Source of the DNA: Methylobacterium sp. UNC378MF
GTDB lineage: Bacteria; Pseudomonadota; Alphaproteobacteria; Rhizobiales; Beijerinckiaceae
Reading direction: 5' to 3'
NCBI RefSeq assembly: GCF_900103195.1
Contig: NZ_FMWU01000002.1
Span: 124,001-188,000, forward strand
Length of the DNA: 64,000 nucleotides
Shown here: piece after piece, positions 29,987 to 38,750 of the stretch
How the letters are laid out: every line of letters starts with the position of its first letter
How positions within the stretch are numbered: position 1 is the first letter of the stretch
Position numbers and translations under genes: made by a program
The notes under the pieces: model-generated
Database searches by the model: none
The model's input: the letters and a program-made list of their open reading frames with translations, nothing else
What the model was told of the DNA's origin: nothing

Positions 29987-30241
29987 CTCTCCCCCAAGAT
30001 GTGGCCGGTCAGATCGCCGACGAACGCTGCATTCGGACAGACAAAAGCGGATCGCCGCGCGTCGCGTCGCAGATCACGAGGCGTGATCCTGTCGCTCACC
30101 TTCACCAGGGTCAAGGTTTCCGGGGCGGCCCCGGTTGTTCACCGACGCGGGCGCGCCGCTCGGCCGGCGGCTCCGCGAGGACCCGCCAGGCCGGGATGGC
30201 GTCAATGATGCATCGGGCCGGCGCATCCGCAGCAACCCGCC

Positions 30242-33031
30242 GTGACCGATGGCCGCCTTCTGTCCCCGCCGCGCCCCCAGCCCCAGCCGACCGAGCCCGC
30301 GTCCGGGACGCGGCTGATGGGGCCGCGCGGGAACGAGGATCGTGACGAGGAGCGTGACGAAGTCCGGGACGCGTCGGTGGACTGGGCCGAGCGCCGCCGG
30401 ATCGCCGAGCAGGGCCGGGGCGACCGGGCGTGGTCGCTCTGGGGGCCCTATCTCAGCGAGCGGCAATGGGGGACCGTGCGGGAGGATTACAGCCCCTGCG
30501 GCAACGCCTGGGCCGCCCTGACGCACGAGGACGCCCGCTCGCGCGCCTATCGCTGGGGCGAGGACGGGCTGGCGGGGATCTGCGACGAGCGCGGCGGCCT
30601 CTGCCTGGCCCTCGCCCTCTGGAACGGGCGCGACCGCATCCTCAAGGAGCGGCTGTTCGGCCTGACCAATCAGGAGGGCAACCACGGCGAGGACGTGAAG
30701 GAGGTCTACCACTACCTCGACGCGGTCCCGAGCCACGCCTACCTGAAGATGCTCTACCGCTACCCGCAGGCGGCCTTTCCCTACGCGGACCTCGTCGCCG
30801 AGAACCTGCGGCGCGGGAGGGAGCAGCCCGAGTACGAGATCGAGGAGACGGGCGTCTTCGACGGGGACCGGTTCTTCGACGTCACCGTGGAGTACGCCAA
30901 GGCCGACGCCGACGACATCCACGCGGTGATCACCGCGCTGAACCGGGGGCCCGAGCCCGCCGACCTCCACCTCGTCCCGCAGCTCTGGTTCCGCAACACG
31001 TGGTCCTGGGAGGCCGGCCAGGCCGGGCAGGCACGCCCGCGGATCGCCCGCGCGCCCGACGGGGGCGCGATCTGCACCCACGAAAGGCTCGGGCCGTACC
31101 GGCTCGCCTTCGACGGGGCGCCGGACCTCCTGTTCTGCGAGAACGACACCAACCTGCGGCTGCACGGCGGGCAGCCGGACGCCGCCGGGCCGTTCAAGGA
31201 CGGCCTCCACGCGGCGATCGTCGACGGCGATCCCGCTTCGGTGCGGCGGGACGCGGGCACCAAGCTCGGCCTGCACTACGCGCTGCGGCTGGGGCCCGGG
31301 GAGACCGTCCGGATCCGCCTGCGGCTGTCGGCGGGCCTGCGCGCCCGGGCCGTCGACGACGGGTCCCTGGTGCGGCGCCGGGTGGCCGAGGCGGACGCGT
31401 TCTACGAGGAATTGCAGGACGGCATCGCGAGCCCGGATTCCCGCGCCATCTTCCGCCAGGCCGCCGCCGGCCTGATCTGGTCAAAGCAGCTCTACCGCTA
31501 CGACGTGCGGCGCTGGCTGGAGGGCGACCCGCTCCAGCCAGCGCCCCCACGGGGGCGCGCGGGCGGCCGCAACGGCCAGTGGCGCCATTTCGCGGCGGCC
31601 GACGTGCTGTCGATGCCCGACACCTGGGAATATCCCTGGTTCGCCGCCTGGGACCTCGCCTTCCACTGCCTGCCGCTGGCCCTGCTGGACCCGGACTTCG
31701 CCAAGAAGCAGCTCCTGCTGCTCACCCGCGAATGGTACATGCACCCGAACGGCCAGCTCCCGGCCTACGAGTGGGAGTTCGGCGACGCCAACCCGCCGGT
31801 CCATGCCTGGGCCACCTACCGGGTGTTCGAGATCGACCGGGACCGGCGGGGCGGCCGCGGCGACCTCGCCTTCCTGGAAGGGGTGTTCCACAAGCTCCTG
31901 ATCAACTTCTCCTGGTGGGTGAACCGCAAGGACGCGCAGGGGCGCAACGTCTTCCAGGGGGGCTTCCTGGGGCTCGACAATGTCGGCGTGTTCGACCGGT
32001 CGCGCCCGCCGCCGGGCTTCGGGGTGGTGCACCAGGCCGACGGCACCGCCTGGATGGCGATGTACGCGCTCAACATGATGCGCATCGCCCTGGAGCTCGC
32101 CCTCCACAACGACGTCTACGAGAGCACCGCCTCCAAGTTCTTCGAGCATTTCCTGCTCATCGCCGAGGCCATGACCGACATGGGCGGGTCAGGTGGGGAC
32201 GGGCAGGGCTTCGGCCTGTGGGACGAGATCGACGCGTTCTACTACGACGAGGTCGACATCCCCGGCGGCGGGATGCTGCCGCTGCGGGTCCGCTCCATGG
32301 TCGGTCTGGTCCCGCTCTTCGCCGTCGAGGTGATCGAGCCCTCCGTGCTCCAGCGGCTGCCGGACTTCGCCCGGCGCCTGAACTGGGTGCTGGAGAACCG
32401 GCCACACCTCGCCCGGCTGGTCTCCCGCTGGACCGAGGGCGGCGTGAAGGACCGCAAGCTGCTGTCGCTGCTGCGCGGCCACCGGATGAAGGCGCTGCTG
32501 CGCCGCATGCTCGACGAGGCCGAGTTCCTCTCGCCCTACGGCGTGCGCTCCCTGTCGAAGGTGCACCGCGACGCGCCCTACGTGCTCAACGAGCTCGGCG
32601 CCTCCTTCACGGTCCGGTACGACCCGGCCGATTCCACCTCGAACATGTTCGGCGGCAACTCGAACTGGCGCGGCCCGGTGTGGATGCCGATGAACTACCT
32701 CATCGTCGAGGCGCTGCGGCGCTTCCACACCTATTACGGCGACGACTTCCGGGTGGAGTACCCGACGGGCTCGGGCGCGATGCTGACACTCAGCGCCATC
32801 GCGGACGCCCTCGAGGACCGTCTGATCGCCCTGTTCGCCAAGGACGAGACCGGCCGCCGGCCGACCTTCGGAACCCGGCCGCCGATCGCCCCGGCGCCGG
32901 GCGCCGAGGAGCCGCTGCTGTTCCACGAGTTCTTCGACGGCGATACCGGCCGGGGGCTCGGCGCCGCGCACCAGACCGGCTGGACGGCCCTCATCATCAA
33001 CCTGCTGCGCGACCGGGCGCGCGCGCGATAG
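30242..33031 (+). CDS. GH63-type glucosidase (MGH1-like glycoside hydrolase)
   Basis: The 929-residue enzyme is read from GTG 30242, with an internal ATG at 30317 as another possible start. It matches the bacterial glucosidases of the mannosyl-oligosaccharide glucosidase clan, with an N-terminal beta-rich part containing GPYLSERQWGTVREDYSP and an (alpha/alpha)6 barrel. Barrel marks are YEWEFGDANPPVHAWA, where the acid catalyst lies, DLGFDRSR-like NVGVFDRSR, FGGNSNWRGPVWMPMNYLI and TGWTALIINLL. There is no signal peptide, so it is cytoplasmic. Its substrate is likely a small glucoside or compatible solute. The first 25 residues are Pro/Asp/Glu-rich. Confidence 0.88.
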   Translation: MTDGRLLSPPRPQPQPTEPASGTRLMGPRGNEDRDEERDEVRDASVDWAERRRIAEQGRGDRAWSLWGPYLSERQWGTVREDYSPCGNAWAALTHEDARSRAYRWGEDGLAGICDERGGLCLALALWNGRDRILKERLFGLTNQEGNHGEDVKEVYHYLDAVPSHAYLKMLYRYPQAAFPYADLVAENLRRGREQPEYEIEETGVFDGDRFFDVTVEYAKADADDIHAVITALNRGPEPADLHLVPQLWFRNTWSWEAGQAGQARPRIARAPDGGAICTHERLGPYRLAFDGAPDLLFCENDTNLRLHGGQPDAAGPFKDGLHAAIVDGDPASVRRDAGTKLGLHYALRLGPGETVRIRLRLSAGLRARAVDDGSLVRRRVAEADAFYEELQDGIASPDSRAIFRQAAAGLIWSKQLYRYDVRRWLEGDPLQPAPPRGRAGGRNGQWRHFAAADVLSMPDTWEYPWFAAWDLAFHCLPLALLDPDFAKKQLLLLTREWYMHPNGQLPAYEWEFGDANPPVHAWATYRVFEIDRDRRGGRGDLAFLEGVFHKLLINFSWWVNRKDAQGRNVFQGGFLGLDNVGVFDRSRPPPGFGVVHQADGTAWMAMYALNMMRIALELALHNDVYESTASKFFEHFLLIAEAMTDMGGSGGDGQGFGLWDEIDAFYYDEVDIPGGGMLPLRVRSMVGLVPLFAVEVIEPSVLQRLPDFARRLNWVLENRPHLARLVSRWTEGGVKDRKLLSLLRGHRMKALLRRMLDEAEFLSPYGVRSLSKVHRDAPYVLNELGASFTVRYDPADSTSNMFGGNSNWRGPVWMPMNYLIVEALRRFHTYYGDDFRVEYPTGSGAMLTLSAIADALEDRLIALFAKDETGRRPTFGTRPPIAPAPGAEEPLLFHEFFDGDTGRGLGAAHQTGWTALIINLLRDRARAR

Positions 33032-33039
33032 GCGCGCCC

Positions 33040-33054
33040 GGCCGGGAACCGGCC
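33040..33054. terminator. Bidirectional hairpin between convergent genes
   Basis: A 6-bp stem (ggccgg / ccggcc) with a 3-nt loop lies between the glucosidase stop (33031) and the end of the small repeat protein gene (33062). Stem strength is moderate and there is no T-run. Confidence 0.4.
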
Positions 33055-33061
33055 GATCCGG

Positions 33062-33379
33062 TCAGCAGCTCAGCCGCCGCCCCTCGCGGCGCCCGAACAC
33101 TTTGTAGTGGGCGGCGCCCGATTCCATCTGGCCGTTGGCCACGGCGCGGCGGACATCCGGGTTGCAACGCAGGTACTCGCGCTCGTCGAACCCGTAATTG
33201 GCGCGCCCCCGATAGTCGTCCCGATCGCGGTAGCCGCGGTCGCGGTACTCGTAGTCGCCACGATCCCGATAGCCGCGGCCGCCGTAATCGTCGTAGTCGG
33301 GGCGCGGCTGCGCGGAGACCGGGCCGACCACGCTCAGGATCCCGAGGCTCACCGCGGCCGCTGCCAGAATCGCCTTCAT
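33062..33379 (-). CDS. Secreted Tyr/Arg/Asp-repeat protein
   Basis: ATG at 33379 (MKAILAAAAVSLGILSVVGPVSA) gives 105 residues with a clear signal peptide cleaved near residue 24. Residues 25-60 are a low-complexity array of YRDRGD/YRDRDD-type units. A conserved tail follows (FDEREYLRCNPDVRRAVANG, then SGAAHYKVFGRREGRRLSC), of the kind that carries a Leu-x-x-x-Pro-Asp-Val core in many alphaproteobacterial surface proteins. A longer frame to 33415 exists but starts badly. The charged repeats suggest a periplasmic or envelope protein; function is unknown. It converges with the glucosidase. Confidence 0.8.
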   Translation of the reverse strand: MKAILAAAAVSLGILSVVGPVSAQPRPDYDDYGGRGYRDRGDYEYRDRGYRDRDDYRGRANYGFDEREYLRCNPDVRRAVANGQMESGAAHYKVFGRREGRRLSC

Positions 33380-33778
33380 TGTACCAATCCTCCCATTCGG
33401 TGCCTTGAAACGCATAGCGGGACGGATGGTTCGATCCTCCCGGACGTGGCGGCACGCGTCGCGGCGCGTGCCGAGACGCCGTCATGCCGTCGGCCCCGTC
33501 GATCGGGTGGTGATCCATCCTCTACCGGGCGTGGGGATCCGGATGCGGGCTCGCTGCCCGTCGCAGCCGACCGCCACCCAACCGGATAGCAATCTGATTC
33601 CTCTACTGTCGCAACATTATGAAATAGAACACCCTTTAATCAAACGTCTCCGCGCGATTATTGAATATATTTTGATGTATTTTGAACTTTCAAAATTCTA
33701 ATGTGCGGATGACGTGTTGAGAATCATTTGTCCGAATGCTAGCCGACCGCCGGATCAAATCCCGATACGGCCGAATCG
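33380..33778. other. AT-rich control region of siderophore receptor 2
   Basis: This 399-bp gap separates the repeat protein and the receptor. Bases 33590-33720 are markedly AT-rich, far below the local GC, with -10-like tatatt and the palindrome at 33681-33694. No credible coding frame is present. Confidence 0.55.
33681..33694. promoter_or_regulatory. Palindrome upstream of siderophore receptor 2
   Basis: The half-sites tttgaa and ttcaaa flank a 2-nt spacer (ct), a perfect 14-bp inverted repeat, 84 bp before the receptor start and inside an AT-rich tract. The site at 20555-20570 upstream of receptor 1 shares both half-sites but has a 4-nt spacer. Confidence 0.3.
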
Positions 33779-36118
33779 ATGCTTCCAAAATCCTCTCTCC
33801 GCGCCGAACGCCGTCGCCGGATCAACGCACCCCTTTCGATCCTCCGGGCCGCGTGTGCGACCGTCTCGCTTTCGGCGCTGAGTTCCGGTGCGGCGGCGCA
33901 GACGTCCGGCGCTGGGCCGGATGCGCCGTCCCGGACCGAGCCGACGCAGCTCGGCGAATCCCAGCGCGCACGGAACGCCCCGGTTCTTGGATCCCGGACT
34001 CCCCGCGCCCGCGAACCCGGAGGTCTGTCGGCAGCGCAGGTGGTCGAATTTGAGGAACTCTCGGTGGAAGTACCGGGCGGCGCATCGAACTCGCGGCCGC
34101 CGCCCACCGGCACGATCGGCCAGCCGCCGGCTCCCTTCGCCGGCGGCCAGGTCGCGAGCGGTGGGCGGGTCGGGTTCCTGGGTAGCCGGAGCGTGTTCGA
34201 CACGCCGTTCACGCAGGCCAACTACACGGCGGAGCTGATCCGCAACCAGCAGGCGCAGACGGTGGGCGATGTTCTGGCGAACAATCCCGCCATCCTCCCG
34301 GCGCAGCCTCCGTTTACGACGCAGCAGAACATCCTGGTGCGCGGCTTCTGGGTGAACGCGCGGGACTACGCATTCGACGGCCTGTACGGGATCACCTCCC
34401 CCTATCAGCCCGCGGTCGAGGGGATCGAGCGAGTCGAGGTCCTGACCGGCCCAGGGGCCTTCCTGTACGGCTTCCCGCCCTCCGGAAGCGCGGTTGGCGT
34501 GGTCAACCTTGTCCCAAAGCGGGCACCCGAGCCGCCCCTGACCCGCGTCACGACGCAGTATCTGTCCACCGGCAATGTCGGCGGCGCATTCGATATCGGC
34601 CGGCGCTACGGTGACGGCAACGCCGTTGGTGTCCGGATCAACGGTGCCTACCGGGATGGGGCGACGCCGATCGATCACCAGAGGCAGGGCTTCGGCGTCC
34701 TGGCGCTCGGCCTCGATTATCGCGGCGCGGACCTTCGGCTCAGCCTCGATGCCGGCTACCAGCACATCGATATGGACGCGGCGAGCTACGGCTTCGCGGT
34801 CCTCCCGGGCGTGCCGATCCCGAGAGCGCCGAGGCTCACGCGCAACGTGCAGCAGCCGTGGGAGCGTAGCGACATCGACCAGGGTTTCGGGGTCGTGCGC
34901 GCGGAATACGACATCACGCCGGACGCGACGCTGTTCGGCGCCGTCGGCGGCTCGCTCTCGCAGCGCGATTTCTTCGCCTCGAACCCCACGATCACGAGCC
35001 GATCCGGGGCCGTCCTGCAGACGCTGGGGACCATCTCCGCCGAGAATCGGCAATGGACGGGCGAGACCGGCCTGCGGGCCCGCCTCCAGACGGGACCGAT
35101 CGACCACGCGGTTGCGGTCGTTGCCACGCATTACGAAGGCCAGGAGCCGTTCTTCAGGACCGCCAGTGCGCAGATCCGGACATGGCTCGACGCGCCGATC
35201 ACCGTCCCGCGCCCGAACCGGCCGACCGCATCCCCGGAGGTGACGACCCTGTCGCGCTACGACGGCCTCGCGGTAACCGAGACCGCCTCCGTGCTCGACG
35301 GGCGGATTCAGCTCACAGCCGGAGGGCGCTTCCAGGAAATCCAGCGGGACTACATGCGGCCGGACGGCGGCTTCCAGTCGCGTTACGACAAGTCGGCGGC
35401 GACACCGCTCGCCGCGCTGATCGTCAAGCCCTGGGAGCGGCTTTCCCTCTACGCCAGCTGCGCGGAAGGCTTCGGCTTCGGGCCGACTCCGCCCATCAAC
35501 GCCCGCAACGCCGGGGCGGCGCTGCCGCCGGTCAGGACCCGTCAGGTGGAGACGGGCGCCAAGCTCGATCTCGACCCGGTCGGGATCACCCTCGCAGTCT
35601 TCGAGATTCGGCAGCCCTTCGGCATCCTCGATCCCAGGACCCTGAACTTCGCCCTGAACGGCGAACAGCGCAATCGCGGCATCGATCTCGACGTCTTCGG
35701 GGCGCCCGCCGAGGGCCTACGGGTGCTGGCCGGCCTGACGCTCCTCGACGGGCGTCTGGCTCGGACGGCGGCCGGCGGGTACGACGGGCGGGTCGCGCCG
35801 GGCGCACCCGCCGCACAGATCAGCCTCGGCGGCGAGGTGGATCTGCCCGCCTGGCTTCTGAGAGATCTCACCCTGACGGGGCGTATGATCTACACGTCGG
35901 CCCAGTTCTACGATCAGGCAAACACGCAGCGGCTTCCGGACTGGGCGCGGCTCGATCTCGGGATCCGCTACCGCTTCGCGGCGCATGGAACGCCGCTCAC
36001 GGCGCGGTTCAACGTCGAGAACGCGGCCGGCACGCGGTACTGGGCTTCGGCAGGGTCAGGAATCCTGAGTTCCGGCTCGCCCCGGACATTCCGCGCCTCG
36101 CTCACCGCCGATTTCTGA
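33779..36118 (+). CDS. TonB-dependent siderophore receptor 2
   Basis: The 779-residue outer-membrane receptor has a leader with hydrophobic core (SILRAACATVSLSALSSGAAA, cleavage after AAAQ region) and a long Pro/Arg/Ser-rich N-terminal segment. A plug domain with NQQAQTVGDVLANNPAIL, NILVRGFWVN and GIERVEVLTGPGAFLYGFPPSG follows, then a 22-strand-type barrel. The last residues (FRASLTADF) form the final strand with terminal phenylalanine. It is distinct in sequence from receptor 1, so a different ferric siderophore is likely. No strong ribosome binding site precedes the chosen ATG. A terminator at 36152-36178 follows. Confidence 0.9.
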   Translation: MLPKSSLRAERRRRINAPLSILRAACATVSLSALSSGAAAQTSGAGPDAPSRTEPTQLGESQRARNAPVLGSRTPRAREPGGLSAAQVVEFEELSVEVPGGASNSRPPPTGTIGQPPAPFAGGQVASGGRVGFLGSRSVFDTPFTQANYTAELIRNQQAQTVGDVLANNPAILPAQPPFTTQQNILVRGFWVNARDYAFDGLYGITSPYQPAVEGIERVEVLTGPGAFLYGFPPSGSAVGVVNLVPKRAPEPPLTRVTTQYLSTGNVGGAFDIGRRYGDGNAVGVRINGAYRDGATPIDHQRQGFGVLALGLDYRGADLRLSLDAGYQHIDMDAASYGFAVLPGVPIPRAPRLTRNVQQPWERSDIDQGFGVVRAEYDITPDATLFGAVGGSLSQRDFFASNPTITSRSGAVLQTLGTISAENRQWTGETGLRARLQTGPIDHAVAVVATHYEGQEPFFRTASAQIRTWLDAPITVPRPNRPTASPEVTTLSRYDGLAVTETASVLDGRIQLTAGGRFQEIQRDYMRPDGGFQSRYDKSAATPLAALIVKPWERLSLYASCAEGFGFGPTPPINARNAGAALPPVRTRQVETGAKLDLDPVGITLAVFEIRQPFGILDPRTLNFALNGEQRNRGIDLDVFGAPAEGLRVLAGLTLLDGRLARTAAGGYDGRVAPGAPAAQISLGGEVDLPAWLLRDLTLTGRMIYTSAQFYDQANTQRLPDWARLDLGIRYRFAAHGTPLTARFNVENAAGTRYWASAGSGILSSGSPRTFRASLTADF

Positions 36119-36151
36119 GGACTGGGCCGGGGTTATGGCCACATCGGCACC

Positions 36152-36178
36152 CGGGAGCCCGTTACGAATGGGCTCCCG
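36152..36178. terminator. Bidirectional hairpin after receptor 2
   Basis: A perfect 9-bp stem (cgggagccc / gggctcccg) with a 9-nt loop lies 33 bp beyond the receptor stop and 13 bp before the end of the convergent Met-rich gene. No T-run follows. Confidence 0.6.
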
Positions 36179-36191
36179 ATGCGGATCACCC

Positions 36192-36458
36192 TCACATGCG
36201 GTGCATCATCTCACGACGCATCATCCGGTGACGCATCTCACGGCGCATCATGTGCCGCTCCATCCGATGGCGCATCATCCGGCGCTCCATGCGACGCCGC
36301 ATCATGTGGCGCTCCATCGGGTCCATCTGGACGGTCGAAACCATGTCGGCGGGCGCCGACACGCCGGTGCGGGGGCCGATCGGCGCGGCGGAAGCCGGCA
36401 TCGCGACAGCGCCGCCGAGGACCGCCAGCAGGGCGGCGGTGATGATCGTTGAACGCAC
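36192..36458 (-). CDS. Secreted Met/Arg/His/Glu-repeat protein
   Basis: The 88-residue product is read from GTG 36458, 8-14 nt after an agagg site; longer starts to 36557 lack a good one. Residues 1-25 form a signal peptide (STIITAALLAVLGGAVAMPA). A short neutral linker follows, and residues 48-88 contain only Met (15), Arg (16), His (5) and Glu (5). These 41 residues are 4.5 copies of a 9-residue unit, MERxMMRxx, mirrored by a 27-bp DNA repeat over 36195-36317. Such a helix would be strongly cationic and Met/His-rich, which suggests periplasmic Cu(I)/Ag(I) binding or oxidant scavenging, but that is inference. Family not recognised. Confidence 0.72.
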   Translation of the reverse strand: MRSTIITAALLAVLGGAVAMPASAAPIGPRTGVSAPADMVSTVQMDPMERHMMRRRMERRMMRHRMERHMMRREMRHRMMRREMMHRM

Positions 36459-37034
36459 AGGAGGTTTCCTCTCTATCGCTGCCCGGGGAGAAGGGCAGGC
36501 GCTTCCCACGGGCTCGCGGCCGGATCGGGTCCACCCGAAGCCCGCCCAGGAAGGCACGGGCTGCCCGGATGGTTCCCCGGATCGCGCGTCGCGTCGTTCG
36601 CGCCGCCGGGCGAGCGATGTCGCCGGACCGGGCTTTCGGCGAACGAGGCCGGAGACAGACGCGCCGGGCGCAGATGATGCAAGACTGCATCACCGGCCAT
36701 GAAATCCACGACGTTCCGGTCGGCGCACAACGGATTCCTAAAGCAATCGTCATGGCAGGATTTGTGATTCCATTGGCTCGACGAACGCCGATGCCAATCG
36801 TGCTCTTCTTCATCGGGAGATGAAATTTGATATCTGCACCCCCGATCACGGCAATGCAAAAGTAAGACGCCAAGAGTCTTGGCTTCAGAATCAGATTGTG
36901 ATGCCTTATCGCCATCGATGCAACGGAATGGATCGCGCGGGATCGTCGAACAACATCAGATCATCCTCCGGTAATCGTCAAAACGATGGAGAAGATGACT
37001 GGTGATACTGATATTCCGTGCGACTGGGGGGTCT
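36459..37034. other. 576-bp divergent gap with an AT-richer right half
   Basis: This gap holds the promoters of the Met-rich protein (left end) and the double-barrel porin (right end). Bases 36690-37030 are lower in GC than the genes and contain scattered TTG and TAT-type hexamers, without a clear operator. Two open frames of about 60-125 codons are present but have no ribosome binding site or domain. Confidence 0.5.
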
Positions 37035-38750
37035 ATGCATCGAATCTCGGGCTCTGGGCTAATTCTCATTCTCCTTTCGCAGACGGCGATGGCGGCGGAC
37101 CTTCCGCGTAGGGCCCTTCCGGCGCCCCCGATCGTGCCGCCGGTCTTTTCCTGGACCGGCGCGCATGCCGGCCTGTTCGCGGGGTACGGCGCCCTGGATC
37201 GCGCCACGCAGTTCGTCTGCACGGGTCCGGGCGGACAGCCTGGCGCCCGGTACTGCCCGGTCATTCCCGCGAAGCGGGCCTCGGACGGCAGCTTCATCGG
37301 CGGCGGCGAGGTCGGCTACGACTGGCACTTGGATTCCGGGTTCGTCGCCGGCGCAGCCGCGGATTACCAGGTCACCCGGCTGTGGGGCTACGATCGCCAG
37401 GCGGGCACCTTTCCGGCCGCAAGCGGCGGCTTCTATCGCCGCAGCGTCGCCCATTCCGGCCAGAGGCTGGACGACCTCGCCACGATCCGCGGCAGGGTCG
37501 GCTTCGCCGTCGACCGCACCCTCGTCTACGCCACGGGCGGGCTGGCCGCGGGCAACGTCCGGACCGACAACAATCTGTCGTTGGCCGGCTTCCCGCTGTT
37601 CGACGGCCGTCGCGGCGAGGGGCGCCTCGGCTACGTGGCCGGCGCCGGCATCGAGCACGCCTTCAGCGAGCACCTCTCCGCCAAGGTCGAGGGTCTCTAC
37701 TACGATCTCGGGTCCCGGGCGGTTCTCCCGGCCCCGTCCTCTCCGGTGCTGACCGGCTATCACGCCGGCACCCGGATCGCGACGGACGGCTTCCTGACCC
37801 GCGTCGGCCTCAACTATCGGTTCGGAGCCGGGCTGCCCAGCCTGCCGCCGGTGGCATCGGCCGGCCCGGCCACCTGGGATTTCGAGGGCGGCCTGCGCTA
37901 CGTCTTCGGTTCCGGGCGCGCGCGCGAGAGGCTCGGCGATCCCGATGCGCCCGGGCAGCTCAATTCCCGCCTGACCTACAACAACAGCCAGGCCCATGCC
38001 GGCGAGAGCTTCGCCCGGCTCGAGCACAACCCGACCGGCCTGTTCGCCAAGGGATTCCTGGGAACGGGCGGCGTCACGGGCGGTCGCCTCGCCGACGAGG
38101 ACTTCCCGCCCGCCCTGCGCCGCTATTCCAAGACGCTGTCGCCGATCAAGGACGGGGACATCAGCAACGGCGTGATCGATGTCGGCTACGACGTGCTGCG
38201 CCGGGACGGGTTCAAGCTCGGGGGCTTCCTCGGCTACCAGTACGCCTCCGAGCTGTATAACGGGTTCGGCTGCCGTCAGGTGGCGGGTGGGGCGCCCTGC
38301 GCCCGACCGTACCCGACCAGCATGAAGACGCTCGGCGAGAACATGCAGTGGAACGCGCTGCGCGTCGGCGTGATCGGCGAGGCGCGGTTCGACCGGGTCC
38401 GGCTGAGCCTGGAGGGCGCCTATCTGCCGGTCGTGAGCTTGAGCGGCGTCGACCGGCACTGGCTGCGGCCCGCCATCAATCCGGGACCGGAAGGGGGTCA
38501 CGGCGACGGCTACTTCCTGGAGGGGATCATCGCGTATGATCTCACGCCATCCGTCAGCGTCGGCGTCGGCGCCCGCTACTGGCAGCTTCAGGCCGACAAG
38601 GCGCATACGACGGCCTTCCCGTTCTCGCCGCCCAGTCCGATGAAGTTCGAGACCGGCCGCTACGCCGGTTTCGCACAGCTCTCCTACCGCTTGGCCGATT
38701 TCGGCTTCGGCGAAGCGGCGAGCCCGGAGGCCCTGATCCGAAAGGATTGA
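37035..38750 (+). CDS. Double beta-barrel outer-membrane protein
   Basis: The 571-residue protein starts at ATG 37035 after a gggggg site; a leader (ISGSGLILILLSQTAMAA) is cleaved after AMAA. Residues 25-265 are an opacity/Omp25-type barrel common in Rhizobiales (FSWTGAHAGLFAGY, VGYDWHLDSGFVAGA, ending RVGLNYRFGAG). A second barrel of about 290 residues follows (FEGGLRYVFGSG, NGVIDVGYDVLR, KLGGFLGYQYASE, ALRVGVIGEARF, VSVGVGARYWQL). Its layout resembles omptins, but I cannot see a full protease active site. Fusion of two barrel domains is unusual. It probably acts as a surface-exposed adhesin, pore or protease-like protein. Confidence 0.8.
   Translation: MHRISGSGLILILLSQTAMAADLPRRALPAPPIVPPVFSWTGAHAGLFAGYGALDRATQFVCTGPGGQPGARYCPVIPAKRASDGSFIGGGEVGYDWHLDSGFVAGAAADYQVTRLWGYDRQAGTFPAASGGFYRRSVAHSGQRLDDLATIRGRVGFAVDRTLVYATGGLAAGNVRTDNNLSLAGFPLFDGRRGEGRLGYVAGAGIEHAFSEHLSAKVEGLYYDLGSRAVLPAPSSPVLTGYHAGTRIATDGFLTRVGLNYRFGAGLPSLPPVASAGPATWDFEGGLRYVFGSGRARERLGDPDAPGQLNSRLTYNNSQAHAGESFARLEHNPTGLFAKGFLGTGGVTGGRLADEDFPPALRRYSKTLSPIKDGDISNGVIDVGYDVLRRDGFKLGGFLGYQYASELYNGFGCRQVAGGAPCARPYPTSMKTLGENMQWNALRVGVIGEARFDRVRLSLEGAYLPVVSLSGVDRHWLRPAINPGPEGGHGDGYFLEGIIAYDLTPSVSVGVGARYWQLQADKAHTTAFPFSPPSPMKFETGRYAGFAQLSYRLADFGFGEAASPEALIRKD

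Noticed and set aside
30074..31276. A 400-codon minus-strand frame in the glucosidase gene
   Set aside because: Same cause; the plus frame shows the GH63 motifs throughout.
36195..36317. CRISPR-like array
   Set aside because: The 27-bp repeat is in frame, has no spacers and encodes a periodic peptide.
36135..36452. A His-rich plus-strand frame opposite the Met-rich protein
   Set aside because: It is the complement of the 27-bp repeat. The minus strand has a signal peptide and ribosome binding site, the plus frame does not.
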